DNA of 64,000 bases, taken from positions 1 to 64,000 of the forward strand of contig NZ_FORH01000005.1 in assembly GCF_900113955.1 (NCBI RefSeq). Direction: 5' to 3'. A program made the translations under genes and the position numbers. Positions 62,898 to 64,000 of this stretch are shown here, piece by piece. The notes under the pieces are model-generated. The model was not told the DNA's origin. It saw only the letters and a program-made list of their open reading frames with translations, and did no database searches. This DNA is from Celeribacter neptunius. Lineage in GTDB: Bacteria; Pseudomonadota; Alphaproteobacteria; Rhodobacterales; Rhodobacteraceae. How positions within the stretch are numbered: the stretch's first letter is position 1; the number at the start of each line of letters is the position of its first letter.

Positions 62898-62945
62898 GGT
62901 GTCGTGCGCGGCGTCGGCTGTTCTGAGATTCTGAAAGGATACGAC

Positions 62946-64000
62946 ATGACATTCACCCCGCATGGGAAACATCTGATTGCAGGCGACTGGGTCGCGGGGG
63001 AGGACACTTTCATGTCCACGCCGGTGACGGGCGAGGGGCAGAGCTTTTCCAAGGGCACGCCCGCGCTGATCGACAAAGCCGTGCAAGCCGCCGAAGACGC
63101 GTTCTGGACCTATGGTTACACGACGCGGGAAGAGCGCGCGGTGTTTCTGGAGACCGTCGCCGCCGAAATCGAGGCGCGCGCCGATCTGATCACCCCTACG
63201 GCCATGGCCGAGAGTGGTCTGCCCGAAGCGCGTCTTGTCGGCGAACGCGGGCGGACCACCGGTCAGCTCAAACTTTTCGCCGATCACATCCGCAAGGGGG
63301 ACTATCTGGACCGGCGCCATGACGAAGCCCTGCTGGATCGTGCCCCTCTGCCGCGCCCCGACCTGCGGCTGATGCAGCGCCCGATCGGACCGGTCGCGGT
63401 CTTCGGCGCCTCGAACTTTCCGCTGGCCTTCTCGGTCGCGGGCGGGGACACGGCCTCTGCCCTGGCGGCAGGCTGTCCGGTTGTGGTCAAAGGCCACGAG
63501 GCGCATCCCGCGACCTCCGAGATCGTCGCCGAAGCCTTCAAGACGGCGATTGAAACATGCGGCCTGCCGGCGGGCGTGTTCTCCATGGTGCATGGCGGCG
63601 CGCATGAGGTCGGCGGCGCTTTGGTCCAGCATCCGCTGATCAACGCGGTCGGGTTCACCGGCTCTCTCGCCGGTGGCCGCGCGCTGTTCGATCTTTGTGC
63701 CAAGCGGGTCAATCCGATCCCGTTCTTTGGCGAGCTGGGCTCGGTCAACCCGATGTTCCTATTGCCCGAGGCGCTTTCCGCACGGGGCGAGGAGCTTGGC
63801 AAAGGCTGGGCCGGATCTCTGGCGATGGGGGCAGGGCAGTTCTGCACCAATCCGGGGATCGTGGTGGCGATTGAGGGCGCTGAGGAAGAGGCCTTTACCA
63901 AGGCCGCGCTCGCGGCGCTCACCGCCACCGGGGCGCAGGTCATGCTCACCGAAGGGATTGCCAGTGCCTATGTCAAAGGTGGTGACAAGATCAAAACCCA
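62946..64000 (+). CDS. Aldehyde dehydrogenase (2-oxoglutarate semialdehyde dehydrogenase type), 3' truncated by window end
   Basis: 351 codons are in the window; the gene runs off the right edge (full proteins are about 500-525 aa). The catalytic Cys300 in GAGQFCTNPG and the general base Glu in PFFGELGSVNP are visible, with GPVAVFGASNFPLAFSVAGGDT for coenzyme binding. This NADP-type ALDH branch oxidises 2-oxoglutarate semialdehyde to 2-oxoglutarate, the last step of hydroxyproline degradation (HypH/LhpG). GAAAGGA in front of the ATG at 62946. Confidence 0.9.
   Translation, partial: MTFTPHGKHLIAGDWVAGEDTFMSTPVTGEGQSFSKGTPALIDKAVQAAEDAFWTYGYTTREERAVFLETVAAEIEARADLITPTAMAESGLPEARLVGERGRTTGQLKLFADHIRKGDYLDRRHDEALLDRAPLPRPDLRLMQRPIGPVAVFGASNFPLAFSVAGGDTASALAAGCPVVVKGHEAHPATSEIVAEAFKTAIETCGLPAGVFSMVHGGAHEVGGALVQHPLINAVGFTGSLAGGRALFDLCAKRVNPIPFFGELGSVNPMFLLPEALSARGEELGKGWAGSLAMGAGQFCTNPGIVVAIEGAEEEAFTKAALAALTATGAQVMLTEGIASAYVKGGDKIKT

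Noticed and set aside
61452-63632. 726-codon open frame on the minus strand
   Set aside because: Antisense to the epimerase and aldehyde dehydrogenase genes, which have intact catalytic motifs. No domain or ribosome site supports it.

Overview
The window looks like a chromosomal stretch from a high-GC alphaproteobacterium of the Roseobacter group (Rhodobacterales). The reasons are the 3' end of an rRNA operon in the order 5S then initiator tRNA-Met, four complete TRAP transporters, many start/stop-overlapping catabolic operons, and LysR, GntR, IclR and AraC regulators next to nearly every operon. No phage genes, CRISPR arrays or intact insertion sequences were seen.

Layout. 0-4.7 kb: 5S rRNA, tRNA-fMet and its terminator, a decayed stretch with an IS3-type transposase fragment, an IclR-like regulator and a large autotransporter. 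4.8-9.2 kb: a uraD-dctPQM operon (ureide-type decarboxylase plus TRAP uptake) divergent from a LysR regulator. 9.3-17.6 kb: a GntR regulator, two copies of an 18-bp palindrome, then one long operon (Asp/Glu/hydantoin-racemase-like protein, hydantoinase, arylmalonate-decarboxylase-like protein, TRAP transporter, amidase). 17.6-18.3 kb: a convergent 2-keto-4-pentenoate-hydratase-like gene. 18.6-26.9 kb: a minus-strand catabolic operon (cupin, TRAP, beta-keto acid cleavage enzyme, quinone oxidoreductase, DUF6282-type amidohydrolase, HpaI-type aldolase) divergent from an IclR regulator. 27.6-34.3 kb: an AraC regulator divergent from a class III aminotransferase and a polyamine-type ABC importer. 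35.0-38.7 kb: a siderophore ABC importer. 39.0-46.3 kb: a PAS-LuxR regulator divergent from a thiolase, acyl-CoA ligase, TRAP and SDR operon. 46.4-51.3 kb: an AraC regulator divergent from a tryptophan-tryptophylquinone (TTQ) aromatic-amine-dehydrogenase cluster with two small c-type cytochromes. 51.3-58.8 kb: an oligopeptide-type ABC importer with an amidase, divergent from a LysR regulator. 58.9-64 kb: a hydroxyproline catabolic locus whose own GntR repressor is broken; the last gene runs off the window.

The genes form modular import-and-degrade units: each operon pairs a periplasmic binding-protein transporter with two to five enzymes and a divergent or adjacent regulator. Amine nitrogen is the target in three of them (aminotransferase/ABC, TTQ dehydrogenase, hydroxyproline), ureides or hydantoins in two, and carboxylic acids activated to CoA or cleaved by aldolase/BKACE chemistry in two others. 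The units most likely to be undescribed are the IclR-controlled BKACE/DUF6282/aldolase operon and the hydantoinase operon, whose racemase homologue lacks both catalytic cysteines.
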